The notes under the pieces were generated by a model. That model was not told where the DNA came from. It saw nothing but the letters and a program-made list of their open reading frames with translations, and did not search any database. Positions 45,785-53,638 of a stretch of 64,000 nt of DNA are shown here, piece after piece. A program made the position numbers and the translations under genes. The stretch covers positions 124,001-188,000 of the forward strand of contig CAILKP010000093.1 in assembly GCA_903834785.1 (NCBI GenBank), read 5' to 3'. Origin of the DNA: an uncultured bacterium. Lineage in GTDB: Bacteria > Planctomycetota > Phycisphaerae > Phycisphaerales > UBA1924. Numbering within the stretch: the stretch's first letter is position 1; each line of letters starts with the position of its first letter.

Positions 45785-46480
45785 TCAGCGCTTGGCGGCC
45801 ATGGCTGCCGCGGCATCGACTAGTTTGCCGATGCCGGTGAAGACCTGCCAGGGGGTGGCCTCATCATCCATATATGCGGGGGTGGTGATGATCCGCATGG
45901 TCTGGTCGGTGCAGGCCTCGGTCACGGCCAACGGACGGTGGGTGGCGCCCATGGCCACGGCGGCATCGGCCGATGGGCCGGGGGCACCGAGGGTGATGGT
46001 GACGCCTGGACCGCCGCCGGCCTTGCCGAAGATGCGGGCGGCCAGCACGGGGGCAATGCAGGCCAGGCCGATGGGCTTTCCGGCGGCATGGAAGGCACGC
46101 AGCACGCGCTGGACATCGGCCAGGACGGTGCAGGCCGGGCCCTGGGCGGCGAAGGTGCAGAGGTTCTTGGCGGCACCGAAGCCGCCGGGGAAGAGCAGCA
46201 AGTCGTAGTCACCGGCCTCGAGCTCGGTCAGCGGCAGGATAATGCCGCGGGCGATGCGGGCGGCTTCGACCAGGCAGTTGCGGGCCGGGCCCTCGGGCTT
46301 GCCGGTGAGGTGGTTGATGGTGTCGGCCTGCGGCTGGTCGGGGGCGAAGCACTGGTAGGTGATGCCCAGGCGTGCGCAGTGGGTCAGGATGCTCACGGAT
46401 TCGTGAATCTCTGAACCGTCGCCGCGGCCTGAGCCACAGAGGACCACCGCGGCGCGGAGGGATGTCGCTGAACTTGACAT
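45785..46480 (-). CDS. elbB: ElbB family glyoxalase-like protein (DJ-1/PfpI superfamily)
   Basis: 231 aa. Family start VVLCGSGRGDGSEIHESV, then QCFAPDQPQADTINHL, RNCLVEAARIARG, LLLFPGGFGAAKNL and GLACIAPVLAARI with the likely nucleophilic Cys. ElbB was linked to isoprenoid metabolism in E. coli and has reported glyoxalase-like activity; the physiological role is uncertain. The gene ends 55 bp upstream (in genome order) of the CTP synthase gene, on the same strand, so co-transcription with pyrG is likely. Confidence 0.9.
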   Translation of the reverse strand: MSSSATSLRAAVVLCGSGRGDGSEIHESVSILTHCARLGITYQCFAPDQPQADTINHLTGKPEGPARNCLVEAARIARGIILPLTELEAGDYDLLLFPGGFGAAKNLCTFAAQGPACTVLADVQRVLRAFHAAGKPIGLACIAPVLAARIFGKAGGGPGVTITLGAPGPSADAAVAMGATHRPLAVTEACTDQTMRIITTPAYMDDEATPWQVFTGIGKLVDAAAAMAAKR

Positions 46481-46534
46481 GGGACTGCTCCGAACCGGGA
46501 CGGGCGGCGGAACCCGGGCCCGCCCGGGAGAAAC

Positions 46535-48487
46535 TCAGTTCACTTTGGTCGAGGGCTTGCCTTCACGCATGGCCTCGGCCGGGGGGCGGAGCCACTTGCT
46601 GAGGATGGGGTCGTTGGCGAGTTCGGCACGCTGGGCATCGGTGGTGCCGTAGGTGCGGTAGATCGCCGCGGCGATGAGGCCCATGAACAGCGGCTGCGGG
46701 CGGAGGGGGCGGCTGGTGAGTTCCGGGTGGAACTGGGCAGCCATGAAGTAGGGGTGGCCGTTGGGGGCGCCGGACTGCTCGCTGGGCAGCTCGAGAACCT
46801 GCATGATCGGCTGCGTGGGGTGGCGGCCGGAGAAGATGAGCCCGCCGGCTTCGAGGCGGCCGATGTACTGGGGATCGACCTCGTAGCGGTGGCGGAAGCG
46901 CTCGCGGACGGACAGGCGGCGGTTGTAGAGGTAGCTGGCCAGGGACTTCTCGGTCAGCAGCACATCCTGCGCGCCCAGACGCATGGTGCCGCCGAGGCCT
47001 TCGAGGCGCTTCTGGTCGGGCAGCTCGCTGATCAGCGGGTTCTGGCAGCGCGGGTCAAACTCGGTGCTGTTGGCATCGGGCAGGCCCAGGACGTTGCGGG
47101 CGTACTCGATGACGGCGACCTGGAAGCCAAGACAGATGCCCAGGAAGGGGATCTTGTGTTCGCGGCAGACGCGGACTGCGGCGATCTTGCCCTCAACACC
47201 GCGGGAGCCGAAGCCGCCGGGGACGATGACGGCATCGAGCGAACCGAGCTGGCCGTGGGCGGTGGACTCGCTGAGCTCGGTGGTGTCCATCCAGTGGACC
47301 TTGACGGTGGTGTCAAGGTGCGCGCCGCAGTGCTCGATGGCCTTGTCGATGGAGGCGTAGGCGTCGCGGAGATGGGCGTACTTGCCGGTGATGCCCAGGT
47401 TCAGCGTGCGCGGGTGGGGGCTGGTGAGCTTGCGGACGAACTTGGCCCAGCGGTCGCGGGAGCGGTCCTCGTGGGCGACATCGACGCGCTCGTGGAGGTT
47501 GAGCACCGAGAGGATCTCGCGGTCCAGGCCGTCGCGGCGCATCTCATCGGGGATGGTGTAGATGCTCGGCCGGTCGTGCATCGAGAAGATGCGCTTCATC
47601 GGCACGTTGGAGAACATCGCGATCTTCTCGAGCACCTTGGGGGCGCACGGCTCGGTGGCGCGGCAGGCGATGAGGTGGGGCTGGACGCCCATTTCCATCA
47701 GGCGCTTGATGCCCAGCTGGGCGGGCTTGCTCTTCTGCTCGCCGAGGGTCTGCGGCTTGATGACATACGTCAGGGCCACGAAGCAGGCCGAGCCGGGGCC
47801 TTCCTCGAAGGCCAGCTCGCGGAGGGCTTCGATGTAGAAGCCGTTCTCGTAGTCGCCGACGGTGCCGCCGACTTCGACGAAGACGACATCGGCGGGGCGG
47901 CGGCCGTCGCCCTGGACGGCCAGCTCGCGGATGCGGCGCTTCACCTCACCGGTGACGTGCGGGATCATCTGCACATCGCGGCCGAGGTAATCGCCATGAC
48001 GCTCGCGCTCGAGGATCTGGCTGAAGAGCTGGCCGGAGGTGGTGAAGTTCTTCTTGGAGACATCCTGATCGAGCATGCGCTCGTAGGTGCCAAGGTCCAT
48101 GTCGCACTCGGTGCCATCATCGAGCACGAAGACCTCGCCGTGGCGATAGGGGTTCAGCGTGCCGGCATCGATGTTCAGGTAGCCCTCGAGCTTGATGGGG
48201 GCGACGACCAGGCCCTTGTCCTTGAGCAGCTTGGCCAGCGAACTGGCGAAGATGCCCTTGCCCAGGCCCGACATGACGGTGCCGAAGACGACCACGTACT
48301 TGTGGAAGCCCTTGCGGTAACCGGGCGGGATGGGTGAGAAGAACTCGGTGGCCGAGGTGTCGGCCAGACCGCTGAGCAGGTCGGCACGGTCCTCCGCATC
48401 GGCCGCATCGGTGTCGGAGACAAACGGTGCTGCGGGGCGGCGCGAGAGATCGCCGGAACCATCGTGTGCGGATGTGGGAGGTGCCAT
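46535..48487 (-). CDS. pyrG: CTP synthase, divergent
   Basis: 650 aa from the ATG at 48487; an earlier ATG at 48664 adds Pro/Ser/Ala-rich sequence with unlike codon use. It makes CTP from UTP, ATP and glutamine. The synthetase domain begins after ~60 extra residues, with K77 in MSGLGKG (usual form VSSLGKG), HGEVFVLDDGTECDMDLG, VEVGGTVGDYE and KSKPAQ. The amidotransferase domain has C452 in LGICLGFQ and QFHPE near the C-terminus. Deviations from the usual form are VVFGTVMSG for FVTGGVVS, KLEGYLN for KLDPYIN, and TYVIKPQTLGEQK for the TLVPYxxxxGExK region, so this is a distinct sub-branch. Enzymes are typically ~540 aa. Confidence 0.92.
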   Translation of the reverse strand: MAPPTSAHDGSGDLSRRPAAPFVSDTDAADAEDRADLLSGLADTSATEFFSPIPPGYRKGFHKYVVVFGTVMSGLGKGIFASSLAKLLKDKGLVVAPIKLEGYLNIDAGTLNPYRHGEVFVLDDGTECDMDLGTYERMLDQDVSKKNFTTSGQLFSQILERERHGDYLGRDVQMIPHVTGEVKRRIRELAVQGDGRRPADVVFVEVGGTVGDYENGFYIEALRELAFEEGPGSACFVALTYVIKPQTLGEQKSKPAQLGIKRLMEMGVQPHLIACRATEPCAPKVLEKIAMFSNVPMKRIFSMHDRPSIYTIPDEMRRDGLDREILSVLNLHERVDVAHEDRSRDRWAKFVRKLTSPHPRTLNLGITGKYAHLRDAYASIDKAIEHCGAHLDTTVKVHWMDTTELSESTAHGQLGSLDAVIVPGGFGSRGVEGKIAAVRVCREHKIPFLGICLGFQVAVIEYARNVLGLPDANSTEFDPRCQNPLISELPDQKRLEGLGGTMRLGAQDVLLTEKSLASYLYNRRLSVRERFRHRYEVDPQYIGRLEAGGLIFSGRHPTQPIMQVLELPSEQSGAPNGHPYFMAAQFHPELTSRPLRPQPLFMGLIAAAIYRTYGTTDAQRAELANDPILSKWLRPPAEAMREGKPSTKVN

Positions 48488-49036
48488 ATCGGAGGTATTG
48501 AGCAAGGACCTTGTGGTGCGGGCGGCGGGCGCGGCGCCAGCGGAGACGGGCTTGGCTGTGCTGCCGGAACCGGCGGCAGCGTTACCAATAGTTTGGGAAG
48601 GTGAGGGGACTTGGGCTGACTTGGGAGGGCCAAACGGCGTGGGCAGATCACGGTCGGCGGGCATCGCACAGTGTACCCATGAAGAATAAGAAAAGATGCT
48701 CGCGCAAGAATCGTTTGGCAGTTGGAAGCAAGTGGCTTGCCCGAGGGTGTCGACTTAGGGGTATGAACGTTGCTGCCGCCAACCCGGGGGACGTGGGAGC
48801 CGAACGATGCCTGGGGGGGCCGATGTTAGGATTGTGGAAGGTTTGTATCGCGGCAGCATGAACCGGGATTTGGCCTGTGGCAGCACTCGAGATCGGGAAA
48901 GAAGCCGATCCCGCAGGTTGGCTGTAGTGGGGCGAAGCCACGGATGGAATGGCGACGCGATGCATCGCCCGCGCGGTTGCGGGCGAATGATCACAGCGGT
49001 GCGGATCGCATGGGCGGGGCAGGGCACGGACCTCTC
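48488..49036. other. Divergent intergenic region between pyrG and a lipoprotein gene
   Basis: About 550 bp, of which the first ~180 bp could instead be an N-terminal extension of CTP synthase. No RNA gene, repeat or convincing promoter was identified. The frames crossing it are G+C-driven and lack start signals. Confidence 0.4.
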
Positions 49037-50617
49037 ATGGTGAAACTGCGTGTGACAACGACGGACCGGTTGGCAACACAGCGGAGAAGAGCCCGCAAGG
49101 CGGGTGTGCTCGGGCTGCTCGCCGCGGCGGTGATGAGTTTCGGCGGCTGTGCGTTTCAGGAGCAGCGGCTGCAGATGGCCCAGTACGCGGCGACGGGCCG
49201 CTACGACATTGCTGCCGCGGAGCTCGACAAGCCCTCGGTCCAATCGCTTTATGGTGAGAGCAGCCGGCTGCTGTGGATGCTCGACCGCGGGGCGGTGGCC
49301 TTTGCTCTGGGCGATGACCAGCGGGCCTTTGCCACATGGGAGGAAGCCGACAAGATCATGGACCTCTGGCGCGAGCAGCCGCCTGGCGAGACGGTGGCCT
49401 CGTGGCTGCTCAACGATGAGGTCACGACGTACATCGCCGCGCCGTACGAGGACATTTATGTCAACGCGATGAAGATGCTCGTCAACCTGCGGCTCGGACG
49501 CATCGAGGGCGGGGCGACGGTGGAGGCGCGGCGGGCCGCGGGCAAGGCCAACTTGCTGCGTGATCGGTACCTGAAGTTTGATTCCGCGCTCAAGCAGAAG
49601 AACGCCGGGGCGTACGAGCAGGCGATGGCCAAACGGCCCAAGGCTGGCAGCGGGGGGGACAACCTGTTCGACCAGGCCACCAGCGGCGGTGAGTTTGTCG
49701 AGTCGCCCCTTGCGGCGTATCTCTCGGCGGTGATCTTCGCCAAAGCCGGTGAGGCCGAGAACCAGAGTGTGGCAGCGCGGCGGCTGCAGGAGATCATCAA
49801 GGCCCAGGGCAGGCTCATCGGCGAGGTCAAGGCCGAGGACTTTGCCAGCATGGAGCAGTTCTCCGCCGAACAGGCCAACGTGCTGCTGGTGGCCTTCGCC
49901 GGCCGCGGACCGATCAAGACGCCCGAGCGCATCGGCCCGATCCCGATCTTCACCTACCCGCTGTACATCGAACTGCCCCGGCTGAAGAGCTTTGTCGGCG
50001 AGGTACGCGCGGTGCGTGCGGTGGCCGAGGCGGCGACGCTGTCGGCCGCACCGGCGGCACCGGTGCCGCCAATGGCGGGGCAGGGTGCGGGCCAGCCCGC
50101 GACCGGCCAACCCCCTGCGACCGACCAACCCCCCGCGGCCGTGCCCGCCCGGCCGGTGGCCACGGTCATCCCCGGTGGCCAGCGCTTTGAGGTCATGCTG
50201 CCGCTGATCGAGGACATGGGCCGCGTGGCCACCGTGAACCACGAGCGCGAGATGCCGCAGATTTACGCCCGGTCGATCATCCGGGCGACGATCAAGTCCG
50301 CGGCCAGCACCGCGCTGACCGAGGCGGTCCGCCAGAACAACCGCGGCTCCCGCAACGGCGACCTGGCGGCCATCGGCCTGACCCTGGCCGGGCTGGCCTT
50401 TGTGGCCGGGACCGAACGGGCCGACCTGCGGTGCTGGGCCTTTTTGCCCGGCCAGGCCCACGTGCAACTGCTCAACCTGCCGCCGGGCACCTGGCGGGTG
50501 CGGATGGAGTACCTGTCCGCCGGCGGGGGCGTGGCGTACACCAGCGGGGCGGAAACCGTCACGGTCAGCGGCAGCGCCTCGGAACTTGCAACCGTGGTCG
50601 GCCACTACTGGCGGTGA
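49037..50617 (+). CDS. Large lipoprotein resembling COG3014
   Basis: 526 aa from the ATG at 49037. The signal peptide (VLGLLAAAVMSFGGC) ends in a lipobox with the lipidated Cys near residue 38. The first ~150 residues are TPR-like helices (YDIAAAELDK, RLLWMLDRGAVAFALGD, YEDIYVNAMKMLVNLRLG) as in the COG3014 group. A Pro/Ala-rich linker (~residues 345-375) follows, then a beta domain with PQIYARSIIRATIKSA and WRVRMEYLSAG at the C-terminus. No function is known; a surface or cell-envelope role is plausible from lipidation. It is divergent from pyrG, with pgl 24 bp downstream. Confidence 0.8.
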   Translation: MVKLRVTTTDRLATQRRRARKAGVLGLLAAAVMSFGGCAFQEQRLQMAQYAATGRYDIAAAELDKPSVQSLYGESSRLLWMLDRGAVAFALGDDQRAFATWEEADKIMDLWREQPPGETVASWLLNDEVTTYIAAPYEDIYVNAMKMLVNLRLGRIEGGATVEARRAAGKANLLRDRYLKFDSALKQKNAGAYEQAMAKRPKAGSGGDNLFDQATSGGEFVESPLAAYLSAVIFAKAGEAENQSVAARRLQEIIKAQGRLIGEVKAEDFASMEQFSAEQANVLLVAFAGRGPIKTPERIGPIPIFTYPLYIELPRLKSFVGEVRAVRAVAEAATLSAAPAAPVPPMAGQGAGQPATGQPPATDQPPAAVPARPVATVIPGGQRFEVMLPLIEDMGRVATVNHEREMPQIYARSIIRATIKSAASTALTEAVRQNNRGSRNGDLAAIGLTLAGLAFVAGTERADLRCWAFLPGQAHVQLLNLPPGTWRVRMEYLSAGGGVAYTSGAETVTVSGSASELATVVGHYWR

Positions 50618-50641
50618 GCCGGATTGCCGCTAATCTTGGGC

Positions 50642-51478
50642 ATGCTCGAGCCGATTCCCTTCGCCCAGCCCGAGGTCACACCGCCCAAGCTCCCAGGTAC
50701 GGTGGTGGTGCGCCCGGAACCCGAGGACCTCATCGGCTCAGCGGCCAGCGACCTGCTGATCCATGCCTTCAACTGCGTCCGCAGCTTCGGGGACTTTCAT
50801 CTGGCCCTCTCCGGCGGCTCGACCCCGCTGCCGCTGTACGAGCGGCTGATGGTGGACCCCAACTACCGCGACTTCCCGTGGACGCGGACGCACCTGTGGA
50901 TCGTCGATGAGCGGCGGGTCGGCTTTGACAGCGACAAGAGCAACTTCAAGGCCATCGATGAGATTCTCGGCGAGCACTCGGGCATCCCGCGCGAGCAGGT
51001 GCACCCGATCATGGCCCTGCGCGATGATGCGGACCTGGACTACGAGCGGACGCTGCGGCAGCAGCTGTTCTTCCGTGAGAAGGGCCAGGACCGGCTGGAC
51101 TATGTGCTGCTTGGAATGGGGGCCGACGGGCACACGGCCTCGCTGTTCCCGCAGTCACCGGCTCTGGAGGACCTGACGCACGATGTGGCCGATGCGGGGA
51201 TCGCCCCGCCGCGGCTGGTGCGGATCAACGCCGGCCCCACGGTGGTGCCGCCGGAGCGGGTGACGATGACCTACTCGCTGCTCAACGCGGCCCGGTTCAT
51301 CGGGGTGCTGGTCACGGGTTCGGGCAAGCGGGAGACGATCGCCAAGCTGGTGGGGCCGGCCGCCGCGGATGATGCATCGCGGCTGGCGGCAGCCCGGACG
51401 CTGCCGATTCTGGGGATTCGTCCCAAGGCCGGGGAGCTGCGGTGGTACCTTGATGCCGCCGCGTGCCCGACGGCATGA
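50642..51478 (+). CDS. pgl: 6-phosphogluconolactonase
   Basis: 278 aa from the ATG at 50642. Hydrolyses 6-phosphogluconolactone in the oxidative pentose-phosphate pathway; cytoplasmic. Signatures are LALSGGSTPLPLYERL, WIVDERRVGFDSDKSNF and VLLGMGADGHTASLFP, the last a hallmark of the SOL/DevB type. The usual catalytic His is in GADGHT. It starts 24 bp after the lipoprotein gene and is followed 87 bp later by the FolD-family gene, so it may be part of a longer transcript. Glucose-6-phosphate dehydrogenase is not in the window. Confidence 0.93.
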   Translation: MLEPIPFAQPEVTPPKLPGTVVVRPEPEDLIGSAASDLLIHAFNCVRSFGDFHLALSGGSTPLPLYERLMVDPNYRDFPWTRTHLWIVDERRVGFDSDKSNFKAIDEILGEHSGIPREQVHPIMALRDDADLDYERTLRQQLFFREKGQDRLDYVLLGMGADGHTASLFPQSPALEDLTHDVADAGIAPPRLVRINAGPTVVPPERVTMTYSLLNAARFIGVLVTGSGKRETIAKLVGPAAADDASRLAAARTLPILGIRPKAGELRWYLDAAACPTA

Positions 51479-51565
51479 TGCCCGCACGGTGAGGGCGGTT
51501 GATCTCAGTTTACGTTGACTTGCTTGTTGCTTCTCCCCTGTCCGGACTCGACTCTTTAGCTCACC

Positions 51566-52480
51566 ATGCCAGCCCAACTCCTCGACGGCAAAGCCCTTGC
51601 AGAACAGTACCGTGCCCAGCTGGCCGATCGCGTCCGTGCGGTCAAGGAGCGAGCCGGTACGGTGCGGCTGGATGCGATTCTGGTGGCTTCGGGCGACTCG
51701 GCAGCGCGGGTCTATGCCGAGAATCAGGGCAAGGCGTGCGCCCAGGTCGGCATCGACTACAAGCTGCATGAGATCGGCACCCCGGGCCAGGCCGTGGGCT
51801 ACGAGGAGATCGCCGGCCGCGTGCTGCTGCTGAACTCCATGGACACGGTGACGGCGCTGATGCTGCACATGCCGCTGCCGGCTGGCGTGGAGCCGTACAG
51901 TGTGCAGCGTCTGATTGCCCCGGAGAAGGACGTCGAGGGCGTCAACCCGGCCAATATCGGCAACATCGTCTACGGGCGGTCCTCGCTGGCCCCGTGCACT
52001 GCGCTGGCGGTGATCAAGATGCTCGAGCACACCGGCGTGCCGCTGCGGGGCAAGCGGGCGGTGGTGGTGGGCGCCTCGGACGTGGTCGGCAAGCCCATCG
52101 CGGTGCTGCTGATGCGCAAGGACGCGACGGTGATCAGCTGCAACAAGTGGAGCGAGGGCATCGCCGAGCTTGAGCGGGGCGCCGATGTGCTGGTTGCCGC
52201 GGCGGGTGTGCCGGGGCTGATCGGGCCGGACCAGATCAAGCGGCCCGCCGACGGCGGGCCGGTGGTGGTGATCGATGTGGGTGTCAACCGCATCAAGGGG
52301 CCTGACGGCAAGATGAAGACCACGGGCGATGTGCAGTTTGATGCGGTGCGGGCGGTGCTGCCGGATAGCGGCTGGATCAGCCCGGTGCCCGGCGGTGTCG
52401 GCCCGATGACGGTGACGATGCTGCTGCTGAACGTGGTGACGGCCGCCGAGCGAGCCGTGGGCATTCACGCGGAGTTCTGA
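51566..52480 (+). CDS. folD: FolD-family methylenetetrahydrofolate dehydrogenase with altered cyclohydrolase residues
   Basis: 304 aa. FolD normally oxidises methylene-THF and hydrolyses methenyl-THF. Fold and NADP parts match: GGVGPMTVTML, VVVGASDVVGKPI, VIDVGVNRI and PCTALAVIKMLE. But alignment of YAENQGKACAQVGI with E. coli YVASKRKACEEVGF keeps Y50 and replaces the catalytic Lys54 by Gln54. Also, HMPLPAG has His101 where QLPLPAG has Gln, and KDVEG has Glu124 for the Asp121 of KDVDG; the PCTP motif is PCTA. Known Lys-to-Gln mutants of the human enzyme lose cyclohydrolase but keep dehydrogenase activity. So this may be a monofunctional dehydrogenase or use another pterin. Confidence 0.85.
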   Translation: MPAQLLDGKALAEQYRAQLADRVRAVKERAGTVRLDAILVASGDSAARVYAENQGKACAQVGIDYKLHEIGTPGQAVGYEEIAGRVLLLNSMDTVTALMLHMPLPAGVEPYSVQRLIAPEKDVEGVNPANIGNIVYGRSSLAPCTALAVIKMLEHTGVPLRGKRAVVVGASDVVGKPIAVLLMRKDATVISCNKWSEGIAELERGADVLVAAAGVPGLIGPDQIKRPADGGPVVVIDVGVNRIKGPDGKMKTTGDVQFDAVRAVLPDSGWISPVPGGVGPMTVTMLLLNVVTAAERAVGIHAEF

Positions 52481-52512
52481 TCGACGCCGGGGTTGCCACC
52501 TAATCTGATGCC

Positions 52513-53349
52513 ATGGCCAAACACGCCGCACCAACTACGCACGCCTGGCTGAACCGTTCGCTCATCGGCATGGTGCATCTGCACGCATTGCCCGGCACGC
52601 CGGCGGCGGGCCGGTCCGTTGCTGAGATCTTCAGCCACGCTGTCGCCGAGGCTCGGCTGCTGGCCGAGGCCGGGTTCGATGCGGTGCTGATTGAGAACAT
52701 GCACGATGCGCCGTATGTCGATGGGCCTCAGGGGCCCGAGATCATAGCGGCGATGACGGCGGCGGCGTGCGGAATTCGGGCTGCCCTGCCGGGACTGCCG
52801 GTAGGTGTTCAGGTGCTGTCTCGGGGCAGCCGCGAGGCGCTGGCGGTGGCGCTGGCGGCGGACTGCCAGTTCATCCGGTGCGAGAACTTCGTCTTTGCTC
52901 ATGTGGCGGATGAGGGCCTGATGACCCGGGCCGAAGCGGGGCAGTTGCTGCGGTACCGCCGCAGCATCGGGGCGGATCACATCCACGTGTACACGGACCT
53001 GCAGAAGAAGCACGCGTGCCACGCGATCACGGCGGACCTGCCGCTGGCGGATTGGGTGCACGGGGCGGCGTTCTTCCGGTCCGACGGGGTCATCATCACC
53101 GGGTCGCGAACCGGCGAGCCGACGGATCTGGCCGATGTGCGGACGGCGCGTGAGGCCACGCGGCTGCCGGTGCTGGTCGGTTCGGGCGTGACGCCGGAAA
53201 CGCTTGAGGCCACGCTGCTGTACGCCGATGCGGCGATCGTGGGCTCCTGGATCAAGCACGACGGGCTGTGGCAGAACGATGCGGACCCCAAGCGGGTGCG
53301 TGCGATTGCCAAGGTGCACCAGACGCTGCGGAGCAACCATGGCGGGTGA
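52513..53349 (+). CDS. BtpA family TIM-barrel protein
   Basis: 278 aa from ATG 52513. The BtpA/SgcQ family has GMVHLHALPGTP at the start, AGFDAVLIENMHDAPY, VGVQVLSRGSREAL, FIRCENFVFAHVADEG, IHVYTDLQKKHACH, VIITGSRTGEPTD and VLVGSGVTPETL. The name comes from cyanobacterial photosystem I accumulation, but members occur widely in non-photosynthetic bacteria and probably act on sugars or nucleosides. Not related to photosynthesis here, as no other photosynthesis gene is present. The 3' end overlaps the next small gene by 11 bp. Confidence 0.92.
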   Translation: MAKHAAPTTHAWLNRSLIGMVHLHALPGTPAAGRSVAEIFSHAVAEARLLAEAGFDAVLIENMHDAPYVDGPQGPEIIAAMTAAACGIRAALPGLPVGVQVLSRGSREALAVALAADCQFIRCENFVFAHVADEGLMTRAEAGQLLRYRRSIGADHIHVYTDLQKKHACHAITADLPLADWVHGAAFFRSDGVIITGSRTGEPTDLADVRTAREATRLPVLVGSGVTPETLEATLLYADAAIVGSWIKHDGLWQNDADPKRVRAIAKVHQTLRSNHGG

Positions 53350-53581
53350 GCAGGCGTGCCCGAGCCGCTGCGTGGCCTGCGGCCGGCCGTACGCCGTGGT
53401 GTATGTGCACGGTCATGGCCAGTGCGCCCACTGCGGTGTGAACACCGAGCCGTGCTGCCAGCCGGACAGTTGGCCAGAGGATGAGCAGGGCCCTTCGGCG
53501 ACTCGGGCCATGGGAGACGATGAGCAACGGCCGACCAGCGGAAGGCTTACACTGGGAGACTCATCTGGGGCACGCGGCTGA
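53339..53581 (+). CDS. Small zinc-ribbon-like cysteine-rich protein
   Basis: 80 aa. Its ATG at 53339 lies inside the btpA 3' end in another frame (11-bp overlap), indicating coupled translation. Cys positions C7, C11-x-x-C14, C29-x-x-C32 and C39-C40 form two CxxC knuckles about 15 residues apart (RCVACGRPYAV and QCAHCGV), the usual geometry of a zinc ribbon. The C-terminal half is acidic and probably disordered. No family is recognised. A real but small gene is supported by the knuckles and the coupling. Confidence 0.55.
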   Translation: MAGEQACPSRCVACGRPYAVVYVHGHGQCAHCGVNTEPCCQPDSWPEDEQGPSATRAMGDDEQRPTSGRLTLGDSSGARG

Positions 53582-53638
53582 CAAGAGATTTGCGAGAATC
53601 GGACCCGCGAGCGAGCATCCGCGTGCCAACCCTTGGCG

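Noticed and set aside
46727-48337. 536-codon open frame opposite pyrG
   Set aside because: Antisense of a confidently identified gene; composition is Gly/Ala/Val/Leu-biased without family motifs.
48755-50605. 616-codon open frame opposite the COG3014-like lipoprotein
   Set aside because: The plus-strand frame has a clear lipobox signal peptide; the minus frame is a G+C artefact rich in Arg/Gly/His.
52513-53349. Photosystem I-related function for the BtpA gene
   Set aside because: The family is widespread outside phototrophs and there are no photosynthesis genes in the window.
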